A stretch of 52,352 nt of DNA from an uncultured Prevotella sp. (lineage in GTDB: Bacteria; Bacteroidota; Bacteroidia; Bacteroidales; Bacteroidaceae), in assembly GCA_900319905.1 (NCBI GenBank), contig ONQB01000022.1, positions 1-52,352 on the forward strand, read 5' to 3'. Positions 9,108 to 16,686 of the stretch are shown here, piece by piece (position 1 is the first letter of the stretch; the number at the start of each line of letters is the position of its first letter). A model generated the notes under the pieces. That model was not told where the DNA came from. It ran no database searches and saw only the letters and a list, made by a program, of their open reading frames with translations. The position numbers and the translations under genes are program-made.

Positions 9108-9730
9108 GCGTCACCTCCTTCCCCAATTACCTGTTGCTGCCAGCCGAGCATCTGCGAGGCCATAGCCTCGTCGGCGGCAAAGCCACCATAGCGCACGCGC
9201 AGGAAGAGACGAGTCATATTGCGGAAAGACACCGCCGTTACCTCGCGAGTGTATTGCGTCGGTGTCTTCGACGGTCGCCAGTCAATGCGCCCGGCATCGG
9301 CCAGCGCCTTGAGCGTCTGCAAATAGCGAAGGCGCACCACGCTGCGCCAGTTTTTCTTAGTCAGAGCCTTAGCCAAAGCGGCTTCGAAATCGACACCATA
9401 GATATTGTCGTCTTCGTCTGCCTCTTCCTCTTCCACCTGCCGGTTGCGATAGAACAGTCCGCGTTTGCGGATGACGAACACACCGACAATGAGTATCAGC
9501 ACCATCACGGCCAACAGCACCCACACCCACAGAGGCACATGGCCAATATGGGGCACACCGCGAAAGATACGCGAGAGAAAACGCACGGCATGATCCCACA
9601 ACCATCCCCAAATACTGAAGTTGCTCTGAAACAACTCCTTGGAGTAGTCGTAATCCCCGCTCTGTTGGAAAGCGTGGATAAGGACCGTGTCGGGGCGAAG
9701 GGTACTGGAATAGATGATGGCTAAAGGCAT
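9104..9730 (-). CDS. DUF4129-like membrane protein
   Basis: A 208-residue protein with a hydrophobic N-terminus, one clear membrane helix (LWVWVLLAVMVLILIVGVFVI, near residues 67-87), an acidic linker and a C-terminal helical domain with the DUF4129-like pattern RSVVRLRYLQTLKALADAGRIDW followed by TPTQYTREV. DUF4129 domains occur in MoxR/DUF58 operons and in transglutaminase-like proteins. It overlaps the DUF4350-like gene by 4 nt and sits 9 nt after the multipass membrane protein gene. The function is unknown. Confidence 0.7.
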   Translation of the reverse strand: MPLAIIYSSTLRPDTVLIHAFQQSGDYDYSKELFQSNFSIWGWLWDHAVRFLSRIFRGVPHIGHVPLWVWVLLAVMVLILIVGVFVIRKRGLFYRNRQVEEEEADEDDNIYGVDFEAALAKALTKKNWRSVVRLRYLQTLKALADAGRIDWRPSKTPTQYTREVTAVSFRNMTRLFLRVRYGGFAADEAMASQMLGWQQQVIGEGGDA

Positions 9731-9739
9731 GACAAGAGA

Positions 9740-10720
9740 TTAAAGCTCCTCGAAATCATCGATGTCGCTACGCTTCGACTCAAATGCAGGATCGTCGACG
9801 TTGTTATCGCCCATCTCGTCGAAATGCGCGATGTCTTCAGCAGCGGTTACATTGTCAATCTGCTCTGCGGCACTGCCATAGTGATAGCCGAAAGCAAAGA
9901 GATAGGGCAGCATGGCTATCCAGCTGAAGAAGGTACCGGCCGCCATGACGACATAAGTGATAAAGCTGTAGGCTATCGAGCCAAAGCCCTCCAATTGTGG
10001 GAAGGCCAAAGCTTTGATGCCGATCATCACCATGCCCGGAATCTGAAGCAGACAAGAGACCGCATAGACGATGACGGTCATCACCAGCGCCAGGACAAAC
10101 AGGCTGCCCCACGTCTTCATGCCGTAGCGGTAGCTCTTGCGCAAAGCCTCCACCAGATGGGTGTCGTCCTCGATGAGATAGATAGGAGCCCACAGCGACA
10201 ACGGAACCATAAAGACCAGCAGAGCAGGAAGAGTGACGATAAGCGAATAGAGAGAAGCCGCTGCCAACAGACCGACGACCAGGAAGGCCAAAATGGTGAG
10301 CAACATACCGAATAGCAATATGTTACACACGCGCTGGAACCCACGGCCCTGAGCTTCTTTCCAGAAGGTCTTAAATGTAAGCCCGTCCAAAGAACCACCT
10401 TGCTGGTATTTCTTCATCAGTCCATAGACCAGTGAAACGACAAAGGCAGTGCCGACAAAGCTCACCGCAATGATAAGGCTGAATGCCGGACCATTCTGAA
10501 TGATGGCTGTCATCTGATCGGGCGTGTCGGTGCCAATGGCCGCCGAGGCGAAGACATTGGAGTAATACTCATCCATTCCTATCGTCTGCAGAAGCGACAA
10601 AGGCAGCAAGAGATACAGAGAGAAGCGGAAGAGAATTTTCCAAGCCCTTTTGAAAGAGTCAAAAGAGGCATTAAACTTTTCTCCAAAGCTTCGTACTTGG
10701 TAGAGTCGATTTTTTTTCAT
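9740..10720 (-). CDS. Multipass membrane protein of the MoxR cluster
   Basis: A 326-residue inner-membrane protein with about six hydrophobic segments and a very acidic C-terminal tail (ending in DIDDFEEL). I start it at the ATG at 10720 (MKKNRLYQVRSFGEKF); the frame is open upstream to 10879 but that part lies inside the SpoIIM-like gene. It sits between the SpoIIM-like and DUF4129-like genes, so it belongs to the cluster. No enzymatic motif was seen and I do not recognise a named family with certainty. Confidence 0.72.
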   Translation of the reverse strand: MKKNRLYQVRSFGEKFNASFDSFKRAWKILFRFSLYLLLPLSLLQTIGMDEYYSNVFASAAIGTDTPDQMTAIIQNGPAFSLIIAVSFVGTAFVVSLVYGLMKKYQQGGSLDGLTFKTFWKEAQGRGFQRVCNILLFGMLLTILAFLVVGLLAAASLYSLIVTLPALLVFMVPLSLWAPIYLIEDDTHLVEALRKSYRYGMKTWGSLFVLALVMTVIVYAVSCLLQIPGMVMIGIKALAFPQLEGFGSIAYSFITYVVMAAGTFFSWIAMLPYLFAFGYHYGSAAEQIDNVTAAEDIAHFDEMGDNNVDDPAFESKRSDIDDFEEL

Positions 10721-10760
10721 TGTTGAAGAGTTGAGTTTGGTAATTATTAATAATGTGCTA

Positions 10761-11753
10761 TTAGATGTACGTTTCAGTGCCAGGTCTATTTTGCCGCCAC
10801 ATCTTCCGGCGGTGGACCCACATGGGCCAAAAGACATAATAGAACAGCACGAAAGCCGCCGACGGCACGATGATGGCAAGGCGCACCGGGAGCGACAGCC
10901 CGCTCATACGTGTGATGAAGCTCTCAATAAATCCGGCCACGATGAACAGCGGCACAGTGCTGATCACTATTTTCAGTCCACGCTTTGCCCCCATGCGGAA
11001 CGACGCGAGGCGTGTATAAGTGCCGGGGAACAGCCAGCCGTTGCCCAGCGCGAGTCCTGCCGCACCTGCAATGACGATGGCAGACAATTCAAGTGTGCCG
11101 TGCAGCATGGTTGTAGAGAGGCTCACCCCCAACAAACCATGCTGGGCGAAAAAGGCGTTGAAGCAACCTATCATCACACCGTTGTAGAACAACATCACAG
11201 CTGTGGCTATGCTCGTAAGCAGTCCCATGGCAAAGACGCGAAGCGCCACACCGATGTTGTTGAGCGTGATGGAGCCGAACATCAGTGACTGCGGCATGCT
11301 GCCATACACGTTCATCGGCTTGCCTGCGGTGATGTTGGCCTCGGTCATGTCCATATAGCTGTCGCCCATCATCAAGCGGCAGTAGCTCGGGTCGCCCATC
11401 TGGGACAGTGCACCGATCAACGCACTCCCTATAAAAATAAGGAGAGAGACCAGCAACAGCCGTCGCGCATCGTAGAGCACCTGCGGCATTTCACGGGTCC
11501 AATAGGTGATGAACCGACGGGCGGGTTCGCGCTTGCTACAGTAAATGGTATTGTGCAGGGCAACGGAAAGGTCGTTGAGATAGACCGTCATCTGTGAGTC
11601 CGGGTAATGGGTCTGGGCATAGCTCAGGTCACCGGTAATATCGACATAAACCTCGGCCAATGTCGCCGGCGACTGCGTGGCTGCCTGTTCGACGATGGTC
11701 TCTGCTCGTTCCCATTTCTGGATATTGTTGCGGATGAAGGTCTGTTCTTTCAA
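10761..11753 (-). CDS. Stage II sporulation protein M-like (DUF95) membrane protein
   Basis: A 330-residue integral membrane protein. The cytosolic N-terminus (MKEQTFIRNNIQKWERAE) and a central membrane region with the HGTLELSAIVIAGAAGLALG motif are typical of the SpoIIM/DUF95 family. Bacteroidetes do not sporulate; in this phylum the family accompanies MoxR and RDD genes. It is the first gene of the minus-strand cluster and is divergent from the RDD gene. Two opposed -7 boxes lie in the 84-nt gap between them. Confidence 0.88.
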   Translation of the reverse strand: MKEQTFIRNNIQKWERAETIVEQAATQSPATLAEVYVDITGDLSYAQTHYPDSQMTVYLNDLSVALHNTIYCSKREPARRFITYWTREMPQVLYDARRLLLVSLLIFIGSALIGALSQMGDPSYCRLMMGDSYMDMTEANITAGKPMNVYGSMPQSLMFGSITLNNIGVALRVFAMGLLTSIATAVMLFYNGVMIGCFNAFFAQHGLLGVSLSTTMLHGTLELSAIVIAGAAGLALGNGWLFPGTYTRLASFRMGAKRGLKIVISTVPLFIVAGFIESFITRMSGLSLPVRLAIIVPSAAFVLFYYVFWPMWVHRRKMWRQNRPGTETYI

Positions 11754-11785
11754 GTTGAAAAGTCAATTTTACTAGTAATACGCTA

Positions 11786-11793
11786 CAAAATTA
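11786..11793 (-). promoter_or_regulatory. Predicted -7 box for the MoxR cluster
   Basis: TAATTTTG on the minus strand matches TAnnTTTG, 33 nt before the SpoIIM-like start. It faces away from the + strand box at 11806, forming a divergent promoter pair. Confidence 0.55.
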
Positions 11794-11805
11794 AAGAATT
11801 AATAG

Positions 11806-11813
11806 TAAATTTG
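11806..11813 (+). promoter_or_regulatory. Predicted -7 box for the RDD gene
   Basis: TAAATTTG on the plus strand matches TAnnTTTG, 24 nt before the RDD gene start. Confidence 0.55.
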
Positions 11814-11837
11814 CAACAAAACAGATAATAATTTACA

Positions 11838-12581
11838 ATGGCATTCATGGAAAATTCAACAGATATTATCACAGGACAGTATGTGCGCCTTCGCGAGGTA
11901 CCTGCCAGCATCGCCGACCGCATCGTGGCGACAGTCATCGACTGCGCCGTGTTGGTGGCCTATGCCTTTCTTCTCTTCATGGGCCTCAACTTCCTCAGCA
12001 CGTATTACCCCCACGCGTCCAACACGATTGCCCTGCTCATACTTCTCTTGATTGTTCTGCCTTGTGTGCTTTACTTCCCCGTCTGTGAGTTTTTCTTCAA
12101 TGGTCAGAGCATCGGCAAGGCACTGCGCCACACGCGTGTCATCAGCGCCGACGGTGCCCGGCCCTCCATCGGCCAACTGCTCATGCGCTGTGTGCTTCTT
12201 TTCGTTGACCTCGGCATCTCATTCATCGGCATCCTGCCTATCCTGCTCACCGACCGCCATCAGCGCTTCGGCGACATGGCAGCCGGCACGATGGTCATTC
12301 ACGAGGGCGACTATAAGAAATGGCACGCCTCGCTCGACAATTTCTACGCCGAGACGCCTTCCTACCACCCCACCTATCCGCAGGCCGCACAGCTCAGCGA
12401 CAACCAGGCCCGCCTTATCGAGCGCGTGCTCGATGCCGACAACAACTACGACGCGGAGCAAACAAAGCTGCTAGCAAAAAAGGTTGCCACGTTCCTAAAG
12501 GTCAAGCCAAAGACCGACGACAGCATCGTCTTCCTCTCAAACGTGCTGCACGACTACCAGTATTTTATCAACATGGGATAG
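11838..12581 (+). CDS. RDD family membrane protein
   Basis: A 247-residue protein with an RDD domain. The diagnostic start ASIADRIVATVIDCAVLVAYAF carries the Arg-Asp pattern at the head of helix 1, further membrane segments follow, and the RFGDMAAGTMVI segment closes the domain near residue 150. A soluble C-terminal region of about 80 residues follows. RDD proteins are suspected transporters or transporter parts. It is divergent from the MoxR/SpoIIM cluster, an arrangement often seen in Bacteroidetes, so a functional link is likely. An internal ATG (codon 4, MENSTD) is an alternative start. Confidence 0.88.
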   Translation: MAFMENSTDIITGQYVRLREVPASIADRIVATVIDCAVLVAYAFLLFMGLNFLSTYYPHASNTIALLILLLIVLPCVLYFPVCEFFFNGQSIGKALRHTRVISADGARPSIGQLLMRCVLLFVDLGISFIGILPILLTDRHQRFGDMAAGTMVIHEGDYKKWHASLDNFYAETPSYHPTYPQAAQLSDNQARLIERVLDADNNYDAEQTKLLAKKVATFLKVKPKTDDSIVFLSNVLHDYQYFINMG

Positions 12582-12585
12582 TGGG

Positions 12586-12616
12586 AAGCTGCGTTATTCC
12601 CACATTAACGCAGCTT
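12586..12616. terminator. Hairpin between convergent genes
   Basis: An 11-bp perfect stem (12586-12596 with 12606-12616) lies in the 46-nt gap between the RDD gene (+) and the PIN-domain gene (-). It is probably a bidirectional terminator, although no long T-run follows it on either side. Confidence 0.45.
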
Positions 12617-12627
12617 TCAACAACAAC

Positions 12628-13071
12628 TTAAAGGGCACTCAAAAAGGCTTCAGGTTCCATAATCTTTATATCTTCCTGCTTTGCCTCTTTGAAATCCTTG
12701 ATATTAAAGGTGAGCAAAACATCACAATCAACTTGAAGAGCACTCTGATACTGGAAACTATCTTCTAAATCTGAAAAAGATAAATCCCCTGCAGCCTCCA
12801 ATATTCTGCCTAATTTTAAAGGAACGACTTTATAAGAAGAAAGGAGAGCTTGGAATATATTACGTTGTACCTCTATCAATTCCGGCCTTACAAGCCCCTT
12901 TTGATGAAGTATCCTTTCAGTCATATATGCTATGGTATATATTGAACCTACGGAAAGATACTTGCTCCAACCATTCTTCTCACATAAGCTTATAACCGAC
13001 TCAACCTGACTTGCCTTGGGTCTTTCTGCCAGAAACTCCAGCACCACATTGGTATCAAAGAAAATCTTCAT
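12628..13071 (-). CDS. PIN-domain ribonuclease toxin (VapC-like)
   Basis: A 147-residue PIN-domain protein, which in toxin-antitoxin pairs cleaves RNA using metal-binding acidic residues. The first conserved Asp is in MKIFFDTNVVLEFL (Asp6). Later acidic residues lie in SFSDLEDSFQYQSA and in DVLLTFNIKDF near the C-terminus, the expected spacing. Its ATG overlaps the stop of the upstream small gene (13068-13071), which gives the usual coupling of antitoxin and toxin. Base composition is visibly more AT-rich than the flanking genes, consistent with acquisition. The RNA target is unknown. Confidence 0.85.
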   Translation of the reverse strand: MKIFFDTNVVLEFLAERPKASQVESVISLCEKNGWSKYLSVGSIYTIAYMTERILHQKGLVRPELIEVQRNIFQALLSSYKVVPLKLGRILEAAGDLSFSDLEDSFQYQSALQVDCDVLLTFNIKDFKEAKQEDIKIMEPEAFLSAL

Positions 13072-13301
13072 AGCCCATATTTTTCTTTGAAATACTCATC
13101 AAGCAACTGCTTATCGGTTTTGTCCGTCTTTAGCACGCCCCTTAATGCCAGGAGCGAAGAAATGTTGTCGTCCTTTTTGACTGGCTTTGCACGATTGACG
13201 ATAGATTGAGCATATAGAGACACTTGACGTTTCAAGTCCTCCAAGTCCAATGTTTTTCCTTTTGGAATGTCAACCTGTATGTTTAAGGAAGTTGTTGCCA
13301 T
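13068..13301 (-). CDS. Putative antitoxin of the PIN toxin
   Basis: A 77-residue protein directly upstream of, and overlapping, the PIN-domain gene. The N-terminus (TTSLNIQVDIPKG) suggests a short DNA-binding beta strand followed by a helix, and the C-terminus is rich in Lys and Asp, as in antitoxins that wrap around a toxin. I do not recognise a named family, so the antitoxin role rests on position, size and the 4-nt overlap. A TATATTTG box lies upstream at 13330. Confidence 0.75.
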   Translation of the reverse strand: MATTSLNIQVDIPKGKTLDLEDLKRQVSLYAQSIVNRAKPVKKDDNISSLLALRGVLKTDKTDKQLLDEYFKEKYGL

Positions 13302-13329
13302 TTTATGCTCTGTTCGTTAATATTTGATG

Positions 13330-13337
13330 CAAATATA
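13330..13337 (-). promoter_or_regulatory. Predicted -7 box of the toxin-antitoxin operon
   Basis: TATATTTG on the minus strand matches TAnnTTTG, 28 nt before the antitoxin start. Confidence 0.5.
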
Positions 13338-13446
13338 GCATATTAGTTCGAAACGCGCAAATAACTGAATTACTTTTTCCTAAGACGAAAACATAAATTA
13401 TACAGCCTATGGCTTTATCGAGAGTATGTCACCGTCAAATAGTCCC

Positions 13447-16410
13447 TTACATCACTACCGCCCCTTCTTGCCGTTTGCCGTCAATCATGATTTTCAAGGG
13501 CCGTCCAAACCGCACGTGACGCACGTAAGCGGTCTCACTGATGGCAGGCATGCTGTCAAGGATGTCTTTATTGACGAAGCCACCCTCGGGCGAATGGTTA
13601 GTGTCGACCGTGAAATAGCCCACGCCGAGCGACGTGAGGTTCTGGAAGAAATGCGTGCCTTGGCTCGGGTCCACATGATAACCGGCGAGTGCCACCTCCA
13701 CGATGATGCGTGCCGCCGACAGCGCCGGCCACTTCACCGGCACACCGAGCCACGGATCGCTTGAACCCCAACGGCCAGGGCCAATGAGCACATAGTTGCG
13801 GCCGTCGTCGAGAAACAATTGGTTGATGCGCTCTATATCGGCAGCCACCGCGGGGTTGTTGGCCGCCGAGAAGGCATCGTCGTATTTCACATACACCACG
13901 TCTGTGATTTCACGGCTCACGCCATTGCCCAAGGCATTGTGACTGCGCAGCAGACAGTCGACATCGGGGATGGCCGTGATGTCCTCCACTATCTCCTGCT
14001 TGGTATCGACAATCGGACGAATCTGCAGCAGGCAGAAGTCGCCCGTACGGTCGTCATTGATATTGCAGGCCATCTCTATCTCCACGGGACGGCGCATGGC
14101 CTGCGCACCATAGGAGAGTGACATCTGCATGAGCTCCGGCAGCGGGAACACACCATTCTTGAGCAGACCACTGAACGAGATGATCTTTCGGCCACCAGGA
14201 TAGAAGCCGTCATGAATCATCTGGTCGTCGACATCGTAGGTCGATGAGATGTAGCGCAGGGCCCCGTCCTTCTCCGCCTGTCTCACCCGCAGGTTGAGAA
14301 TGTTGAAGCCGTCATCCACCTGAAAGTCGGTACCCTCGCGCCGCATGTCCAAGGCATAGAAACGCGTCTGCGTGTCGCGCAAGGCCAACTCGACGTCGGA
14401 GAGCTGAAGCACCTGCGTGGGATGATAGGGAGAGACGCGCAACGTCTGTCCGCCGTCAACGATATACTTGCCAAGTCCCAGTGCCAGCGAAGCAATGCCC
14501 TCCTCGGGTTTTTCATCACCTATGGGATAATAATTGATAGACCGCAGCACACCGGAGAGCGTGGGATAGAAGTGGCCATCGTGGTCGGTGCCCACCACCT
14601 CCTGCAGGATGACCGCCATCTTCTCCTGGTCGATGACATTCGACGTGGCCGTCATGTAAGCCTTGGAATCACGATAGTACACCGAAGCATACACGCTCTT
14701 GATGGCCGCCGCCAGCATGAGCAGCATCTTCTGCTTGTCGGCCAACCGCGGAATCATGTAAGTGGAATAGATGCCGGCGAAGGGCTGGTAGTGGCTGTCC
14801 TCAAGCAACGAGCTCGACCGTACGGCGATGGGGCCGTGGGTGGCATCGAAGAAGGTGAAGAAGTCGGCTATATAGCTGTCGGGCAACTGCGCCCGCAGGA
14901 AATGCTGCAGAATGTCCTCGTCAGGGGCATTGCTCAAGGCGATGCCATAGAGATTGTTCTGTTCCATAAACTGGTCGAAGACATCCGTACACAGCACCAC
15001 CGTCATCGGAATGCGCACCGACACACCCGGAAACTTATTGAACTCGGGATGTGTCTTGATGATGTTGTCGAGGAAGGCCAGGCCACGTCCCTTGCCGCCC
15101 AGTGATCCCTCACCGATGCGTGCGAAGTGGGCATAGCGGTCGAACTTGCCACGGTCGAACACGGCCACGACGCCAATATTCTTCATGTGGCGGTACTGCA
15201 CGATGGCGTCGAAGATGATCTTGCGATGGGCATCGACATCCTGCAGCCGGTGCCATGTCACCTGCTTGAGGAAGTTGCTCACTGGGAAGATGGCACGGGC
15301 GCAGAGCCAACGGCTGATGTGGTTGCGCGAGATGTGGTAGAGCATGGAGTCGGACGGAATCTTGAAGATGTTGTCCTGCAGTTCTTTCAGCGTATGGATG
15401 CGCACGATCTCCTGATGGGTCTTAGGATTACGGAAGATGAAATCGCCAAATCCCATGTGCTCTTCCAGCAACCGGCGCAGGTCCACCGAGAGCACTTTTG
15501 AGTTCTTGTCGACGAAGTGGAAGCCCTCCGCCACGGCCCGTGCCTCATTTGACGACTCTGAGCTCTCCATGATGAGCGGCAGGTATTCGTCGGTCTGCCT
15601 TATCTTCTCCAGCAGGAGGAAACCTGCATCCGACCGCACCTCTCCCCCCACGGGAAAACGCACGTCGCTGATCACGCCCAGGCAGTTGTCGTGGTAGCGC
15701 TCATACAACGCGAGAGCCTCCTCGTAAGTGCGTGCCAGCACGACTTTAGGCCGGCCACGCATACGCAACGTGGCGGTATGGGGATTGAGCGCCTCGGTAG
15801 CAAAATTGTGACTCTGCTGAAGGACGTAGCCGTAAAGGTTGGGAAGGATGGAACTGTAAAAGCGAATGGAATCCTCCACCAAAAGAATCATCTGTACACC
15901 TGCCTCGCGGATGTCGTGGTCGAGGTTCATCTTGTCCTCAATAAGCTTGATGATGGACAGGATAAGGTTGGTGTTGCCCAACCAACAAAACACATAATCA
16001 AAGATACTCAAATCCTCATTCACCATCCGGCGGGTGATGCCGTGGGAGAACGGCGTGAGCACCACACAGTGGATGTCAGGGAAACGCGTCTTGATGGCAC
16101 GTGCCACGGTGAAGGCATCGTTGTCGGCATTGCCGGGCATGCAGATGACAAGGTCGACGGACACGGCGGCCAGTACCTTCTCGGCCTCCTCAATGGTCGA
16201 CACTTGGGTAAACATAGGCGGGTAGCGAAGACCCAGCTCCATGTACTCGTTAAACACCTTTTCTTCTATTCGGCCATCATCTTCCAGCATGAAGGCATCG
16301 TAGGGATTGGCAACAATCAGCACGTGATAGACGTGACGCTGCATGATGTTGACAAACGTGACGTCCTTCAAGATGAACTTTGTCCACTCCTCGGGTATCT
16401 TTGTCTGCAT
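13447..16410 (-). CDS. Receiver domain / PEP-synthase-like ATP-grasp fusion
   Basis: A 987-residue cytosolic protein. Residues about 28-155 look like a degenerate receiver domain. Residues about 172-320 look like an intact one: acidic pair near Asp180 (ILLVEDS), candidate phospho-acceptor Asp249 (GVISDVRF), Ser283/284, and Lys302 (VDKNSK). After a linker comes a pyruvate/PEP-dikinase type ATP-binding domain (GSLGGKGRGLAFL, IAVRSSSLLEDS, and GPGRWGSSDPWLGVPV near the end). The swivelling phospho-histidine domain and the C-terminal PEP-binding barrel of true PEP synthase are missing. So it may be an ATP-dependent phosphotransfer or regulatory protein, not a full PEP synthase. It is monocistronic, with a promoter box at 16456. 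The substrate is unknown. Confidence 0.8.
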   Translation of the reverse strand: MQTKIPEEWTKFILKDVTFVNIMQRHVYHVLIVANPYDAFMLEDDGRIEEKVFNEYMELGLRYPPMFTQVSTIEEAEKVLAAVSVDLVICMPGNADNDAFTVARAIKTRFPDIHCVVLTPFSHGITRRMVNEDLSIFDYVFCWLGNTNLILSIIKLIEDKMNLDHDIREAGVQMILLVEDSIRFYSSILPNLYGYVLQQSHNFATEALNPHTATLRMRGRPKVVLARTYEEALALYERYHDNCLGVISDVRFPVGGEVRSDAGFLLLEKIRQTDEYLPLIMESSESSNEARAVAEGFHFVDKNSKVLSVDLRRLLEEHMGFGDFIFRNPKTHQEIVRIHTLKELQDNIFKIPSDSMLYHISRNHISRWLCARAIFPVSNFLKQVTWHRLQDVDAHRKIIFDAIVQYRHMKNIGVVAVFDRGKFDRYAHFARIGEGSLGGKGRGLAFLDNIIKTHPEFNKFPGVSVRIPMTVVLCTDVFDQFMEQNNLYGIALSNAPDEDILQHFLRAQLPDSYIADFFTFFDATHGPIAVRSSSLLEDSHYQPFAGIYSTYMIPRLADKQKMLLMLAAAIKSVYASVYYRDSKAYMTATSNVIDQEKMAVILQEVVGTDHDGHFYPTLSGVLRSINYYPIGDEKPEEGIASLALGLGKYIVDGGQTLRVSPYHPTQVLQLSDVELALRDTQTRFYALDMRREGTDFQVDDGFNILNLRVRQAEKDGALRYISSTYDVDDQMIHDGFYPGGRKIISFSGLLKNGVFPLPELMQMSLSYGAQAMRRPVEIEMACNINDDRTGDFCLLQIRPIVDTKQEIVEDITAIPDVDCLLRSHNALGNGVSREITDVVYVKYDDAFSAANNPAVAADIERINQLFLDDGRNYVLIGPGRWGSSDPWLGVPVKWPALSAARIIVEVALAGYHVDPSQGTHFFQNLTSLGVGYFTVDTNHSPEGGFVNKDILDSMPAISETAYVRHVRFGRPLKIMIDGKRQEGAVVM

Positions 16411-16455
16411 AGGTTCTTATTCCTCTTGTTTTTGAAGGTTATAATTGGTTTGGTG

Positions 16456-16463
16456 CAAACTTA
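16456..16463 (-). promoter_or_regulatory. Predicted -7 box of the receiver/PEP-synthase-like gene
   Basis: TAAGTTTG on the minus strand fits TAnnTTTG, 45 nt before the start codon. The 22-bp palindromic array begins about 90 nt further upstream. Confidence 0.55.
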
Positions 16464-16550
16464 CAAATTATTTGCGAAAAGAAAGACCTTCAAAGACAAG
16501 AAATCAAGGATAAGTGCATTTTCTACTGTGATATCGTCATCATAACAAGC

Positions 16551-16660
16551 TGTGGCGGTCGCCACAGACGAGTATGGCGGTCGCCACAGACGAGTATGGC
16601 GGTCGCCACAGTTGTGTGTGACGGTCGCCACAGATGTGCGTGACGACCGCCACAGATTGG
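16551..16660. repeat. Five-unit 22-bp tandem array of palindromes
   Basis: Five units begin at 16551, 16573, 16595, 16617 and 16639, with an exact 22-bp period. Each carries a 16-bp near-palindromic core (TGTGGCGGTCGCCACA in the first unit) followed by a 6-bp linker such as GACGAG. The first three cores are almost identical and the last two have drifted. The array lies downstream of the DUF4465-like gene and upstream of the promoter of the receiver/PEP-synthase-like gene. It could form serial hairpins in the B12 operon's 3' end, or serve as a protein-binding array. It is too short and uniform for CRISPR. Confidence 0.85.
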
Positions 16661-16686
16661 CATAACGCCCAAATTGTGGTGTAGTT

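Noticed and set aside
16551-16660. The 22-bp array as a CRISPR array
   Set aside because: The linkers are only 6 bp and mostly the same, so there are no spacers; no cas genes are present.
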